Source: Cavia porcellus (Eukaryota; Chordata; Mammalia; Rodentia; Caviidae). Taken from it: a stretch of 64,000 nucleotides of DNA. The stretch's first letter is position 1; every line of letters begins with the position of its first letter. A program made the translations under genes and the position numbers. The stretch covers positions 20,148,501 through 20,212,500 of the forward strand of contig NW_026947500.1 of assembly GCF_034190915.1 (NCBI RefSeq), written 5' to 3'. Under the pieces are notes generated by a model. That model was not told the origin of the DNA and did no database searches. It saw only the letters and a program-made list of their open reading frames with translations. Positions 1 through 10,840 of the stretch are shown here, one piece after another.

Positions 1-200
1 TTACTTGTATGATGAAACAAAGTAAAGTTAAATGTTGGTTTTCTTTCTCTTTTTGGTTAACAGCTTTAATAATGACAGCTGCAAGGCCTTTGTTAATCCT
101 CCTACTGGGCCTTGTTTTGTAAACAAGTTGATAAACTATGTCAAAGACCTTAACACACAGATTATCTATTAACATGTTGTAGAATGGGGTATAATTTGTA
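1..200 (+). mobile_element. ERV env transmembrane tail fragment (class I, decayed)
   Basis: This is the 3' end of a gammaretrovirus-like envelope gene. A stretch coding for a hydrophobic membrane-spanning segment (about 60-120) is followed by a short basic cytoplasmic tail (about 115-165). The same segment, clearly related in sequence and in the same orientation, occurs at about 63120-63240. There is no open frame across it, and the upstream part lies outside the window. No LTR can be recognised downstream before the half-L1 insertion at 534. It is a fossil with no expected protein product. Confidence 0.6.
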
Positions 201-533
201 CAATTTTAACTTCATATATTACAAAAGCTTTTATTCTTTGTGTTGTATTATGAGAATATAACAAATTCAATGGGGTTTATCAAATACAAAATTCATAAAG
301 CTGTTCTATTTGTGCGATTTTCTATACTATCATGATGTAAAATTCACTATGATTGTTCCATGTAAAATAATTTCACTTCCCTATTCCTAAACTCCTGGAA
401 ATCACTGGAGTGTTGTTTGTTCATTTGCTTGATTGATTGGGTCTTTTTGTTTACACAAAAGTCTGTCCATTTTCCCCTTTCCAGAATGTTACGTAACTGA
501 AATTATAAAATATGTACTCTTCTGAGACTGTCT
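200..533. other. Unassigned AT-rich spacer
   Basis: AT-rich sequence between the env tail and the half-L1 element. It may include remains of the retroviral 3' untranslated region or LTR, but no terminal motif, TATA box or polyadenylation arrangement is convincing. Confidence 0.4.
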
Positions 534-849
534 CTTTTTTTAATTTTATTTAAGGAGAAAAAGAAAAAAAAACAGAAAAAGGGTACAAGTTATACAGAAT
601 TTCAGAAAAAATAAACATTAGGAAATCACTAGTTAATAGATTACATATTGTCATCTTAGAAATAGTTGTTGAAGTTACAAAATTAAAGCATATAAAGTGG
701 ACATTCAAACAGTGAGACTGCAAACAGTTCTGTTCAATGATCCAACAAAACTCAGTACTATGGTTATCTATCTTATACACTTAAATATACATGCAGTTAT
801 GTCCTTTAGAGCACTTTCTTTTCCTCTCTTTTGTACAATGACACTTATA

Positions 850-1350
850 CATTTTGGGTTTTACTACTCCCACAGTTCTTATTACTTTTTTTTGAAGAGA
901 GTAAAACCAAATGTGACATGATAGAACAGAGTCAGTCAAATCAAAAGGATGGACATAATAGATAATGTAAAAACAAAATACAAGGTGATCAAAAATGGTT
1001 ACCATAATGCCTGTTGCTATCCTAAAAAGATTTGCCTATATCATTAGTTATAATAAAATTGAACAAAACAGTAAAGAACAAAACCAATAAAACCAAAACA
1101 TTGGAGACATTACAGGACTTCAAAAGAAGATAATAGTCAACCAGAATGGGCATCATAATGAATCTTATTGTCTTCACAGTTGTTGCCTATACTTTTGAAC
1201 TTAGTAGTATCAAGCAAAACAGAATAGAGGAAAATCAGTTAAAACAACATGGTGAGAGCAATATAGGGTTTCAAATCAAGTTAATAGGAAATCAAAAGTG
1301 GGTTACTATAATATATCCTGCTATTTTTTATTTTTCCCTTAATTAAAAGG
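850..1350 (-). repeat. ~151-bp internal repeats in the 3' UTR of copy 1
   Basis: Three imperfect direct repeats are recognisable by the phrase tggttaccataatg and its variants, aligned at about 996, 1147 and 1299, with spacings of 151 and 152 bp. Each unit also carries an A/C-rich stretch (aaaacagaa type) and the phrase gacttcaaaa. The same periodicity is seen at 20961, 21112 and 21264 in another element. Confidence 0.6.
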
Positions 1351-1919
1351 ATAAAAATAAAAAAGTAAATAATAAAAAAAGGAGATTGAGATAAATGAGG
1401 GCATAACAATAAAACAGCGCAGGTCAAAACATAACCATTTAAGCAAAATAGTGTTTCACCACAAGATAATCCCGACATAAAAGTAGTTACCATAGTGTCT
1501 CTTTCCTTGAAATCTTTAAATATAACTTCGTATACTGTAGCATCAAACATATCAAGACAATGTAAAACCATTCAAGGGAATGGCAGTATTACAGGGTATT
1601 TAGAACCAACTAACAGAAAATGAACAATGTTTTCTGTATAATTTCCTTGTCTATAAAAGTTTTTGTTTATATTATCACATATAATAAAATCCAATAAGAT
1701 ACAACATGTTAAGACTGATGGGGACAGAAGAACAAAAGCTTGATGGGACTTCAAAACAAGATGATACTAAATCAGCACTAGCTATTATGATGTCTTGTTT
1801 TCTCCAAAATAGCTGTTCCTACCATCCAATCTTCTCTGCCTCATTTCTGTTGAGCTCTTTTTCTGTCATTAGTTGTCAGTTTGTCTTTTTCATTTCTCTT
1901 TCTGCTCCATTCATTGTGG

Positions 1920-2995
1920 CCTCTGGGCCACTGTTTCTGGAACCTTGGTATTTTTCTTTTTTAGAATATCCTGCAGTATTCTCTGTAGAGTTGAATTGGT
2001 GGTTGCAAATTCCCCTAGTTCCTCTTTATCCTGGAAGCACCTTGTTTTTCCATCAATTTTCTAGGGACAGTTGTGCAGGATATATCAGTCTTGGGCTGGA
2101 AGTTGTTATCTTTCAAAGCTTGAATTATTTCCCCCCACACTCTTCATGATCTTATGGTTTCTGCCAAGAAGTCTGCTGTAATTCTGATGGGTGTTCCCTT
2201 GTAAGTGATCTGTTTCTTGTCTCTGATGGCTTTTAGTATTCTGTTTTTATATTGGATTTCTGGAATTTTGATTATTACATGCCTGGGTGTAGCTCTGTTT
2301 GGGTTGTAGGTGGCTGGGGTCCTGTATGCCTCAACATCTGAGTATCTTTACCCTTTGCTAAATTAGGGAAATTCTCTGGGATTATTTCTGTGAATAGCTT
2401 TTGTAGTTCATTTTTTGTGTCTCTACTTCTTCTTTTATGTTCTTAATTCTTAAGTTATAGATCCTCATATCATGTTCTAGCCTTTGTATTATTGCTGTTT
2501 GTTTCCTTGTTAATTTTAAGAAGTTTTTCATTTCATGCTCCCACCTTACAAATCTGTCCTCCAGTTCAGATAATCTATCCTTAGTTTCTTTCAAGCTGTT
2601 ATGCAGCTTTCCATGGAGTTTTTAGTTTCCTGGTAATCTCTTTGAACCTGTTTCACATGTTCTATGTTTTCTTTATTTTTCTCCATCAAACAATTCTCCC
2701 CTTTTTTTTCTGTTCTTCCATTCCACCATCTGTGTTTTCTTGGGTGGTGCTTAGCATTTCTCTAACTATTCTACTTATATCTTGCTTTAGGTCATTAAAT
2801 ACTTCACTTTTGAACTCGTCTATGAGGGTCCGGAGATATCACTTTATGTCTATTGGTGCTGTGTCTGATATTGCATGTTTTCTATCCTCATTCTCCTTTG
2901 CATTTACCTTTCTTTCCTGGATCAGTGTTCTCAGGATTGGGGGCTGAGCACCCTTTCTTGTTGCTCCCTCTTCCCATACTTTTTGTTCCTTCCAT
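1920..2995 (-). pseudogene. L1 ORF1p remnant of HAL1-like copy 1
   Basis: The minus strand encodes parts of the L1 ORF1 protein, the trimeric RNA-binding chaperone of LINE-1 particles. The clearest stretch (2594-2382) is a charged heptad-rich coiled coil (KETKDRLSELEDRF) leading into the RNA-recognition region. The homologous start codon is at 2995, by comparison with copy 3. Several frame breaks separate the start, the coiled coil and the C-terminal domain, so no full protein is expected. Confidence 0.7.
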
Positions 2996-3758
2996 ACAAG
3001 CGTATATAGGAGGCCTATTTTTTTTTCTTTGTCGGTTACAGTTTGAATTGAGCTGGCTAGGTGTTCCTGCCCACTGCAGTGTACTGGGGAGACACAGACC
3101 TGGGCTGCCTCTGCTGGGCCTGCCCCTCCAGGTCAGTCAACTAATGAAGGCTTCACTACTAGGGTGCACCGCCAGGTGCTGGAACTTGGTTTGGGCTAGC
3201 CTACTGGATCTTAGTCCGCAGTGTCACCCAGGCCAAACACTCCCACCAATTCCACTTGAAAGGGGAATATGCAACTAAAGTCACTGCAGGGCCCTGTTCT
3301 GGCTAGTCTGCCCAGTCCCAGAATGTCCTCTGTTGGAGCCTCCTATTCTATGGGAGGGTCCCTGCTCCTCTCACTCACCGCAGGTGGATACAGGGCACCC
3401 CGCCAGTCCTGCTCTCAACTCCGTTTGCCAATTCCCACTCTTAGAGCTTTCGTGCGTCTCTCTCCCTGCTGTGCCGATTCAGATGCAGCAGCGATGGCAG
3501 GAAATTCAAATCGCGGCTTCCAGTGGCACAGGTCCCAGCTTCTACACTGAGATTTTATCTGTTCCTGTTATAGCACTGGGATTGCGTTTCCAGTTGGTTT
3601 CTCTCAGCTTGGTTCATTCTTGGGTCATCAGGGTACATCTCCCCTTTCTTAGGACTCCTCACACCACACCATTCCTGGGTTCTAAGCTGGCAATCTCAGA
3701 GAACCTCTGTAGCTGCTGTTATCTGTCTGCCATGTTCTCCCAGAAATCAAGACTGCCT

Positions 3759-5036
3759 TAAGTCAGCAATATGTGTTTAATCTTTTTCCATGGATTTTCA
3801 TGACCTGATGTTCATTTTTTAAAAACTCAGAATAATATTCCTGTGTAGGCATCTTAGTTATTTTTCTTGTCACTGATACAAAATACTCAACATCCAAAGT
3901 AAAAAAGAGGAAAGGTCTATTTTGCTCACAGTTTGCTGAGGTTTCAGTCCATAATCTTGCTGGCTCCAAGGCAGAGTGCATGGCAAATAAGCCTCAAAGA
4001 GGAGAAACATTACATGATATCCAGAAGGTAGCAAAGCAAGCAAGGAGCCTTAACAGTGTCTTTCTGCCCCTTTTATCTCATCCTGGCTATTTAGGGTGGG
4101 TAGCATCCATACCCTTTAATGCCTGTTGTAGTCAGTGGTTGTACACAGAGAACAACTAGGATTAGGACATGGAGTTTATAATATTTTTATAATGGTCACC
4201 GGAAGTTAACACAGAAAAATGCAGGAAATCTATCGGCCACACCAAAGACATAGATTTAATCAAGAGCCTAAACCCCATGACAATGAGGTCCACATGAGTC
4301 CAGATAAAAACCCAGAGCTCAGGACAATGCCTCCCATGAGTCCAACTGGAGGTCCCGAGCCCACAAGAAGGACTCACGCCAGTCTCTTTTACGATCTGTG
4401 CCAGGAAGACCTGAGGGTCAGCGGTGGAAGCCAAAAAGTCTATGCTAGCAGGATGAAGGAGCTGTGCTAGTGGGATGAGGGTTCTACACTGGAGCCAAGA
4501 ACTCACACTCACAACAAAGACCAGGGCTATCCTGAAAGGCACCACAGCTGTCCTCAGTGACATGGAGGCCCTGAGCTCCTCCAACGACAAGCACAGTCAG
4601 GTATGTGCCAGGAAGCAGCGTGACAAGTTCATCTTGGAGACCAAGCAGCACATGTCTTCCCCTCTGGAGTCAGAAAGCAATACTTGATGTGAGGACCAAA
4701 GCCTCTCCAAGAGAACCAACAGCTTAGATAGCAATTCATAGAAGAACCCACAATGCCTCCTTAACACCTCAACTCTCAACACCTCCCTTCTTCTCCACCT
4801 ATTTATCCTGGCAACTTTCCTCAGGTGGAGCATCTTTGCCCAATGCCATGCTGATGTAATCCAGCTGGCGTTAAGTTGACCACCAGGTCTTAATCCATAA
4901 CAATGCACTCGATCCTAGCATTGCACTAGGAATCAATTCCAGTGTCACACACTCTAGATCCAGCCATCTGTGTAAAAGCCCCCACCGACAACCCCATGAG
5001 GCTTTAGGGAGACATCTAGACACAAATCATAACAAT
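3759..5036 (-). mobile_element. MaLR-like LTR fragments with an unassigned middle
   Basis: About 3840-4010 and about 4900-5036 match, in reverse orientation, the two ends of a rodent/mammalian MaLR-type LTR. The first part reads like the stretch with gtttcagtccat and ggctccaaggcag; the second ends in the catgaggctttagggagacat and cataacaa type terminus. The middle (about 4090-4900) does not resemble the usual internal part, and I cannot identify it. It holds reading frames of up to 142 codons on both strands, none with a recognisable domain. Confidence 0.4.
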
Positions 5037-5490
5037 TGGGATATACTACAGTTTACCCACTCATCTATTAAAATAAATTTTTATGGTCCTCAAATGTAAA
5101 TAAGAATAAACTGCTGTAAATGTGTGTGTAGGCTTTTTGTTTCACCCTAAGTTTGAGTAAATATTAAGAAGCTCAATTAACGGATCTTACAGAAAAATGA
5201 TGTTTGATTTCATTTAAAAGTATTTCAGTAAAAAGCCTGAGCTGTCCTCCAAAGTGACAGAATTTTGCATCCTAACCAGCAACAAGCCAGTATCCTTTTA
5301 GCAGCTCTTAGTACTGTCAGTATTTCATGTTTTGGTCATTTCAATAAGAAATTATCAGAATTTGCAAATCCATAATAGCATATGATTCCAGATTTTTTAA
5401 TATTCTTATTTACCATAACAATGTCTTTGTTGGCAAGAACCTTATTCAGCTTATACTATTATGGACAGCTAAGTAGGTAGAAATATTATA
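5037..5490 (-). mobile_element. Old L1 3'-end fragment (part 1)
   Basis: The plus strand reads as the antisense of an old L1 3' region, including the phrases about a gene-poor stop (gagctgtcctccaaagtgacag) and cattctcaccaacag-type sequence. It resumes at about 6490-6760, implying that the intervening 1 kb was inserted. A second copy of the same L1 region lies at about 24490-25010. Confidence 0.6.
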
Positions 5491-6490
5491 GGTAGTCAGA
5501 CAGGGTTAAGCCATTGAGGGAGTCAGTGAAGATGGTAAGAACACATTACAAATGTTCATCTGTTGGAGGCCAGACCTAAAGATAAAGACAGAAAGACCAG
5601 GCCTACATACCTCCCTAGGAGATAAAATAATTACATCACATGGTCCAATAAAGTCTAGATAGGCCTTGTGGCACTTATTAAAGGCAGTTTCTGGGGGCTG
5701 GGGATTTAGCTCAGCAGCATAAGCGCCTGCCTTGCAAGCAGGCAGTCGTGAGTTCGATCCCTGGTACCGATAAAAAGGAAAAAGACAAAAAAAAAAAAAA
5801 AAGTAGTTTCTGCCTCTACCACTAAACACAGTTTTTTTTTTGTTTTTTTTTTCACAGAGAGACTCTGAATTTAGGACAACTAAAAAGACAAAGGAGAGAT
5901 AAGCTCCCTAGACTTGGGAGACATGTTAGGCAACACAATTACCAAGAAAGCCAACTCCCCTCACCCACCTAACAAAATGCAAGGGCGATAAGAGACCGAC
6001 GCCTAAGGACGCTTAACATATAAGACACACATGTATGTATGTTCTCACTTTAACACTGGTACAATAGTACACCAGAGCCACATGCCACATGCCCCCTTTA
6101 CTTAATCATTAAATGAGCTGCCTTCCTGGTAAGCCCTCTGTCTTCATTTATTCCTTACAAAGAAATAGGAAAAAACCAAAAGGCCAGAAGGTCTAGGTTA
6201 GGATCAAAGATAGTCAAGGAAACAGATCGGATAAGGACAAGGGCCCACCTTTGGGATGCAAAAGACACTAGTCCCCAATAAAAGAGCCAGGGGTAAGAAG
6301 CCCTTCCTCCTCACGGTGGCTATCATCTTTCTTTTCATTGTTTCCCCTCAAATAAACCACCTTTCGATATACAAAACTTTGCCTTTTGTTAGTTCTTTAT
6401 AGATGCTGGGTTCCAGGGTCTCTAAGAACTGGGTTTTTAGCAGAGAAGCAATGTGGCATATTATGACATGGCCAGCTTCCCACCCCTACA
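5491..6490 (+). mobile_element. LTR-like insertion interrupting an old L1
   Basis: This kilobase splits two halves of an old L1 segment. It has a plausible LTR layout on the plus strand: an AATAAAAG box near 6278, an AATAAAC polyadenylation signal near 6351, a GT/T-rich stretch after it, and a terminus near 6490 ending in CCCTACA. The 5' edge and target duplication are not resolved. It carries an ID SINE at 5694-5802. Confidence 0.35.
5694..5802 (+). mobile_element. ID-type tRNA-derived SINE
   Basis: The body resembles a tRNA-Ala-type pol III unit with an A box (TAGCTCAGCAG, about 5707) and a B box (GTTCGATCC, about 5752), then an AC-rich linker and an A-tail. Ten-bp flanks gcagtttctg (5684-5693) and gtagtttctg (5803-5812) form a target-site duplication with one mismatch. 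It is a retroposon, not a functional tRNA gene. Confidence 0.9.
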
Positions 6491-6760
6491 GGTAACAGGC
6501 TCTCTCATCCATTTTTATTGGTCATTTTCCTATTGTTGAATTTGAAGTTTTCTTTGTTTTGGGAAAAAAATTCCTCTCAGATATATCATTTGCATGTGTT
6601 TTCCCTGTCTTTTCATTCTCTTGACTATCTTGCACAAATCTTAATTCCACACAAACTGATCAGTTTGTTCTTTTGTGGACATGCTACTGGGATTATCAAA
6701 GTGCCTGACTGCTTCTCTGCCTGCAGCCCCGGCTTCTGCCTTCCCTCCCTCCCTCTGTCC
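6490..6760 (-). mobile_element. Old L1 3'-end fragment (part 2)
   Basis: This continues the antisense L1 sequence of 5037-5490. The phrase ttattggtcattttcctattg and the following cttgactat region have close counterparts at about 24790-24985. No coding potential remains. Confidence 0.6.
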
Positions 6761-6985
6761 TGTAAGGCTTGAATCAGATCGGACTCTCTCAACCTGCTGG
6801 CTCACAGAGGTTCAAGTCTCAGCAGGAAACTCAGCTTAACACCAAAGAGAGCAGTAGTCCACAAGCACAGGATGTCATAAAGGAGACAAAATAGAGAAAG
6901 GAAGTTTGCAGGTCCGGGGGACATCTGAAAATTTACACCTGACCTTCAAGGGGCCCACTGAGATGCAAGACAGCCAGAGAACTTT
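6760..6985. other. Unassigned spacer
   Basis: No gene, SINE or LTR terminus is recognised. Confidence 0.3.
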
Positions 6986-7640
6986 GACCACAGATGTTTA
7001 TTAAAATATTTCCACCACTTTGCTCTACTCAATATTCTGTTTTGCTAGGTTTTTATAATGTTCTTTTTTGGTTTGATTTTACTATACCTGATTGACTGGA
7101 CAACTTTTGGTGAAGATAATGAGATATACTATGGTACCTATTACTTTTATCCTGGTAACCTGCTGTTGGGAGCAGAAACCAGGGGTCCGGCAGTGAATGA
7201 GTGTGGAAAACCACACTCTGAAGCTGGACCTCAACCAGTTCCTCATCCTGCAGTAACCTCAGCCTTCTAGACAAAGCATCGCGCTGATATTAACCTGGAA
7301 ATAGCTTCATAACATAAGCAAAGAAGTTTCTCATGGGCCCAGGAACATGTTTACCTTTGCTGCATGCACAAGAAAGTGTCCTGAAGTGACTTGTACTGCT
7401 GTTTGTTTTGAAACACTATAAAAACTCTGGAGTCCTTTAATAAATCGCCTTTTGCCTCCTGAGCAATTGGTCTCCCTGTGTCTTCAGTCTCTCGCCTGAC
7501 TCCTTCCCCGCACTGGCCGCGGCACCTGGCAACCTGCTATGAAGTTCTGTACCAATTTCACTGCGTTGTCTCAATTAGCTTTGTTCTGTCTTGTTCTGTT
7601 GTATTTTACTACCTTCATAAACAATCTTTTTTTCTGTCTA
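6985..7640 (+). mobile_element. L1/HAL1 3' UTR fragment, split by a solo LTR
   Basis: About 7040-7163 and 7538-7625 together read as the plus-strand version of the ~151-bp 3' UTR repeat units seen elsewhere on the minus strand (tattacttttatcctggtaacc corresponds to the reverse complement of ggttaccataat). A solo LTR sits between the two halves. Outer edges are approximate. Confidence 0.55.
7164..7531 (+). mobile_element. Class II (IAP/ERVK-like) solo LTR
   Basis: A 368-bp element begins TGTTGGGAGC and ends GGCA, flanked by a perfect 6-bp duplication ACCTGC (7158-7163 and 7532-7537). Six-bp duplications are characteristic of class II endogenous retroviruses, and the TGTTGGGAGC start is typical of IAP-like LTRs. 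Inside are a TATA box (CTATAAAAAC, near 7417), a polyadenylation signal (AATAAA, near 7440) and a pyrimidine-rich U5. No internal retroviral genes remain, so this is a solo LTR left by recombination. Confidence 0.85.
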
Positions 7641-8165
7641 AGGTCCCCTGCCTTCTTTCCATTCCTATAAAAGGGACGCACTTCTCTTTGTCCCCTGCAG
7701 ATGGCCTTATTGCTCTCTGCCTGCCTGTACCCAGGTATTAAACCATAGTTAAGATCACAAAAAGCCTGTTGAGTGGTCTCTCACCCTGCATTTGTTAGAC
7801 CTCCCTCCCTCCCTCTCTAGCTTTTCTTTTTTCTTTTTTTTTTTTTTTTTCTTTTAATACCGGGGAGTGAACTTTGGGCTTTCACGTTGAGCTACTATGT
7901 TAGTCCATTTAAAATTTTTAATTTTGTGCCTGAAGTCTCTAAAAATTGCAGATTGTCAGATAGGGCTCTCAGTCTTTAAACCTCCTTAAGAGCTGGGTTT
8001 GCAGGACTGTGCCAGCAGGTCTTCAGATCTGTGTTTTCTAATTTGGCTAATAACAGTAAGGGTACTGACCAATCAGAATTGAGCTATCCCACATAATTCA
8101 ATTAGAACAAGATTTTTAGATGCCCTTACTTCAATCAAGTGGGCATAAATACTACCTTGACATTA
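7640..8165. other. Mixed repeat debris
   Basis: A TATA-like CTATAAAAGG (near 7667) and an ATTAAA signal (near 7737) suggest a second, partial LTR. A T-run followed by ccggggagtgaactttgggc (about 7835-7905) looks like a decayed ID SINE on the minus strand. Boundaries are not definable. Confidence 0.35.
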
Positions 8166-8199
8166 ATTTTATTTATTTATTTATTTATTTATTTATTTT
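8166..8199 (+). repeat. (ATTT)n microsatellite
   Basis: About eight tandem copies of ATTT, directly visible. Confidence 0.95.
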
Positions 8200-10840
8200 T
8201 CAGGGCTTTGTGTTGCATTTTGGGTTTGTAGCTTCGGTGGGTTAGGTTTTGATGTTTTGCAGTCTCCTGAGAAGCAATGCTGCATCCCGAGAAGCTGAGG
8301 AGCACTGAGAGGTGCCAGGCAGGCTTGCTCTGAAGCTATTTGCAAAATAGTTTCCTCCTGAAGTGAGAATTTTCGTAAGTGTCTGGGTTTCTCCATCCAC
8401 CCCAGACATTTCTGACCTGGTGAGTCCCTTTATGAGAATCTATGAATGCAGAGCTTGGCACTGTGACCACCTGGCCTGGGAACCCTTTCCCTGAACACCC
8501 AATGGTAAAGAGAATAAGCTGTTACCTATGTGTATGTACCTCATCCTGGAATGGGCCTCGGGGCAGTGTGGCTCCTTCTTCCTGGACCTGATTGGCTCCC
8601 AGGGTGTCTTCAGGTAGGGAGCAGCATGCTGAGGTTGAGTGGCAGGAAGAGGCAGCTGGCTGAGAACCATCGAGAGTCTGCATTTAGCATGGCACCCGGA
8701 AGTCATGTCGATTATGGGGGCAGGTTTGTGCCATCTGAAGGATCAACACTATGTCCAGGAGAAATGGTCCTACCTCACTGCTTAATGTTACCAGGAACTA
8801 CCATTAATGTTAAGGATGCAAACTTGTGTTCTGCTGGATAGGGAGCTAAGATGCCATGTTACTGTGTTTTTATTCTTACTGCATTTTAGAGTTGCATGGA
8901 GTCAGGTCCACATGGGGTCAGGTCCCCTGTGCAGCGAGCTCTGAGTTTTGACTGTTCTTGTGTCATTTCAGGGGTGTGTAGTTATACTCAGTGGACACAA
9001 GAGTTAAAAATAGATCCGCACACTCTGCTCTCTATAGGAGATTCAAGATAACAGTCTTCTGTGACCTTCTGAATGAATCTAAATTGACATTTAAGGCCTT
9101 GCAACATAGCACCCATAAAATTTGCCAGTCCCTCTAAATGCCCTGTAGAATGCATGCCATGCCCTGGGAAGCCCACTGTTGCCTCTCCTACAGACCGCTT
9201 TCCTATAACAGCATGAGTGAGGGTCCCAGGAGCAGGTTCTGTCCAAATTCCTTCTCCTCTTCTGAGACCCAGAGATTGGGGCTCCTTATGTGCCTTCCTT
9301 CCAAAGTGGCCAGGAGGAGGCTCTTGCTGGCCATGGCCTCAGAGCTCACTGCACCTGGGTCCATGCCCCATCTGGACCTGGTTCCATGCTTCATTTCTCT
9401 CATCTTCTGCTCTTTCTGATGCTGTTTTTCCTCAGTGGAGTGTGGTTCACAGAGAAGCCATGGGCTTTGGGGGACTTGACTGTTTGTTTTCCCATTTTCA
9501 TTTATAAACACACAAAACATATGACAGAAAACTAAAAATCCCACCTCACCACTGAACACTACTCAGAGTGTCTCCTGCTCCCTGCTCTTTTCTTTCTCTC
9601 AATGCTTTTCAAAACAAATTGGAGAGGGCGACACAGGAACTCCTCAAATGTATTAAATTTATCTTCCCCAGATTGCCTTGCTCCCTGCTGCTTCTGGCCT
9701 TTTGTGTGGGAGTTAAAGTTGGTTTCTGAAGGTCTGTCATGTCTGATCTGAGCAGCTGGACTCTGATGTGAGGCCAGGATGAACCACGTGGCCCCTGACC
9801 TCTCCTCCTTTCTTTGGCGGTGGGCAGCAGACTAGCTCCAAGCCTCCCTAGAGCCCTGTACAATTCAATGTTCTTCTGCCCTGAGACCCTGCCTTGGTTC
9901 CAATGCTTGGTTTCAATGCTTCTCGCAGAGCCTAACCTCAGTCCCAGGGGCTGAATGTAAATTCCTGGGCAGAGTCATTTTTTATTCCATCCACCCACTA
10001 CTGTGGCCAGTAGGTGACCTACTTGTGAGATAGACCAAAGCAGGAGACTCAAGAACAGGGACATTGCTTACATGGGGCAGGGATGGACATGGCTCAGTGG
10101 TCTCCCTGACCACTCCCTTCCCAGGGTGCCAAACAGAGCTGGATTTTCTGTCCAAACCGGGGCCCTGGAGCATGAGGCAGCCCAGGGCTCTGGAATGGGA
10201 TCTCTGAACTTTCCATAAGGCTGAACCAAGTGTGCCTTGTCTCCATCTTGGCCTTTGCCAGGAAGATAAGGGGCAGCACAGGGGTAGGCATCATGTATTC
10301 CCATTAAGAGATTAAGGGTGGATTAAGAAACCGGCCCAGCATCCTCCCGTGCCAGCTGCCACCCGCCCTGGGGTGAGTGGAGCTACCCCTGCTGAAGCCT
10401 ACTGGGGAATCTTCAGCCTAAAACGTCTCTGACCTTGGTGCCTGCAGCTGCCTTGGGCAGAGGGCACCTTGGGCAGATGGGTTCATCCAGCTCCTGAGGT
10501 GGGGTCACCGCAGCTGTTAGAGTTTCAGTTGTTCCTGAAATGAGGGTATTAGGGAAATTTGAGGAGCAGTGGAGGCACTCAGGGGAAGAGCAGGTTTGCA
10601 CCTCTCTGTCACGCTGCCCCACACCCTGTCTGTTGTAGACACCATAGCTCTCACAAGCACAGAACAAACAGAAGCCATTACCCTCTTAGGAGGAAAAATA
10701 GGTGTATTGGGCAATAGTAATGAACATGGACAGGTAATAGAAAATAATTTTTTCTGTAAATGAATTTAAATTTTTCTTGGTGATGTCTTTTCCTACCGGG
10801 AAAGAATGGGGAGAAATTTTCTGGCTGAACACACAGAACA
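8200..10840. other. Unassigned, repeat-poor sequence 3' of the SPATA31 locus
   Basis: About 2.6 kb with moderate GC content and few recognisable repeats. Open frames reach 118 codons (9559-9203, minus) but have no start context, domain or splice partner that I can support. Part may be 3' untranslated or flanking sequence of the SPATA31 locus. Confidence 0.4.

Larger units (their letters stand above)
534..3749 (-). mobile_element. Near full-length ORF2-less L1 (HAL1-like), copy 1
   Basis: On the minus strand the element reads 5' UTR (3749 to about 2996), ORF1 (about 2995-1920), then a long 3' UTR ending in an A-rich tail (T-run at about 534-541 on plus). The 5' end carries the ATGGC core typical of L1 5' ends. 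No reverse-transcriptase or endonuclease sequence lies between ORF1 and the tail: only about 1.4 kb is present where ORF2 would need about 3.8 kb. A 9-bp imperfect target-site duplication (AGACTGTCT at 525-533, AGACTGCCT at 3750-3758) bounds it. The same layout recurs at 27149-30673 and 53997-57274. Resemblance to half-L1 elements is established knowledge; assigning this subfamily is inference. Confidence 0.75.

Noticed and set aside
2642..3761. Plus-strand frames of 93-142 codons opposite the 5' UTR/ORF1 of HAL1-like copy 1 (and equivalents at 29616-30287 and 56218-56658)
   Set aside because: They are antisense shadows of a retrotransposon, not conserved in frame between copies, and lack any domain.
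5694..5802. tRNA-like sequences at 5694, 19047, 23096, 30407 and 57447 as tRNA genes
   Set aside because: They carry A-tails, target duplications and non-tRNA 3' parts; they are ID SINEs.
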